Positions 5,531 to 5,686 of a DNA stretch of 5,686 bases are shown here, one piece after another (the first letter of the stretch is position 1; each line of letters starts with the position of its first letter). The translations under genes were made by a program, and so were the position numbers. The stretch comes from Thermoplasmata archaeon. GTDB taxonomy: Archaea; Thermoplasmatota; Thermoplasmata; Thermoplasmatales; Thermoplasmataceae. Where the stretch lies: positions 1-5,686 of the forward strand of contig JAKBQK010000588.1 of NCBI GenBank assembly GCA_021835265.1. Reading direction: 5' to 3'. The notes beneath the pieces are model-generated. The model was not told the origin of the DNA. It was given only the letters and a program-made list of their open reading frames with translations, and made no database searches.

Positions 5531-5556
5531 AAACTTTCTGCGTGGGATCAGTAGGA

Positions 5557-5565
5557 TTTATTATA
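5557..5565 (+). promoter_or_regulatory. Inferred TATA box of the tRNA-Leu gene
   Basis: TTTATTATA is centred about 27 bases before position 5588, placing the transcript start a few bases before the mature tRNA 5' end, as is usual for archaeal tRNA genes. Confidence 0.6.
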
Positions 5566-5590
5566 CACCAAATGCATAAACCGACTCATT

Positions 5591-5675
5591 GCGAGGGTAA
5601 CTAAGCTTGGCCAACAGTGCAGGACTTAAGATCCTGTCTCGCAGGAGTTCGTGGGTTCGAATCCCTCCCCTCGAC
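5591..5675 (+). tRNA. tRNA-Leu(UAA), class II, with two stem mismatches
   Basis: The sequence folds as a class II tRNA. The acceptor 5' strand is GCGAGGG (5591-5597), followed by T8 A9. The D stem is ACT/AGT with a D loop containing GG (5609-5610). The anticodon stem is CAGGA/TCCTG (5620-5624, 5632-5636) with loop CTTAAGA, anticodon TAA at 5627-5629. The long variable arm TCTCGCAGGAGTTC pairs CTC with GAG. The T loop is TTCGAAT (5656-5662). The anticodon and long variable arm identify leucine, and no intron is present. Two stem positions do not pair: the second T-stem pair is T-T (T5652 against T5666), and the first acceptor pair is G-A (G5591 against A5674). The base at the discriminator position is C where leucine tRNAs normally have A. 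CCA is not encoded. It may be functional, recently damaged or misread. Confidence 0.88.
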
Positions 5676-5686
5676 TATCTTTATAC

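Noticed and set aside
4937..5590. A stable RNA gene (RNase P RNA, SRP RNA, C/D box RNA) in the spacer.
   Set aside because: The conserved motifs of RNase P and SRP RNA were not found, and CTGA boxes occur without a well-placed C box.
1..5686. CRISPR array, toxin-antitoxin pair, restriction-modification or other defence system.
   Set aside because: No regularly spaced repeats, and none of the seven proteins carries motifs of such systems.

Overview
The window looks like chromosomal DNA from a thermophilic or acidophilic archaeon, most likely of the Thermoplasmatales (Thermoplasma/Ferroplasma/Cuniculiplasma type). The evidence is a typical archaeal Alba chromatin protein, an archaeal Lrp/AsnC regulator, A/T-rich TATA elements about 25 bases before inferred transcript starts, GGTGAT-type ribosome binding sites in some genes and apparently leaderless GTG starts in others, and a class II tRNA-Leu. 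The genus is inferred from the feel of the sequences, not from a search.

Layout. All seven protein genes lie on the minus strand and the single tRNA gene on the plus strand. Read in the direction of transcription (right to left), a three-gene unit comes first: a 61-residue double-CPxC zinc-ribbon protein (4751-4936), an ABC transporter ATPase (3865-4710) and a six-helix ABC-2-like permease (3094-3831). Gaps are 40 and 33 bases, with a good ribosome binding site before each gene. Next come about 550 bases with no intact gene (2546-3093), which may hold decayed coding sequence. An M48/HtpX-like membrane metalloprotease (1478-2545) follows, then a gene-free spacer, a small conserved-looking protein of unknown function (859-1134), an Lrp/AsnC-type regulator (403-795) and Alba (33-302). 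The last three seem to have their own promoters.

At the right, 654 bases without a convincing gene (4937-5590) separate the zinc-ribbon promoter from a divergent tRNA-Leu(UAA) gene (5591-5675). This spacer holds a perfect 16-bp palindrome next to the inferred BRE/TATA of the transporter operon, a group of shorter perfect palindromes, and a strong two-part hairpin just before the tRNA promoter.

How the parts may work together. The zinc-ribbon/ATPase/permease unit is probably a membrane transport or export system of unknown substrate, and the palindrome is its likeliest operator. The HtpX-like protease is likely to serve membrane protein quality control. Alba and the Lrp-type protein are DNA-binding proteins. 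No defence system, CRISPR array or intact mobile element is visible. The points most worth a second look are the operon palindrome, the two mismatches in the tRNA-Leu gene, and the matching AUGUG start contexts of the protease and the regulator.
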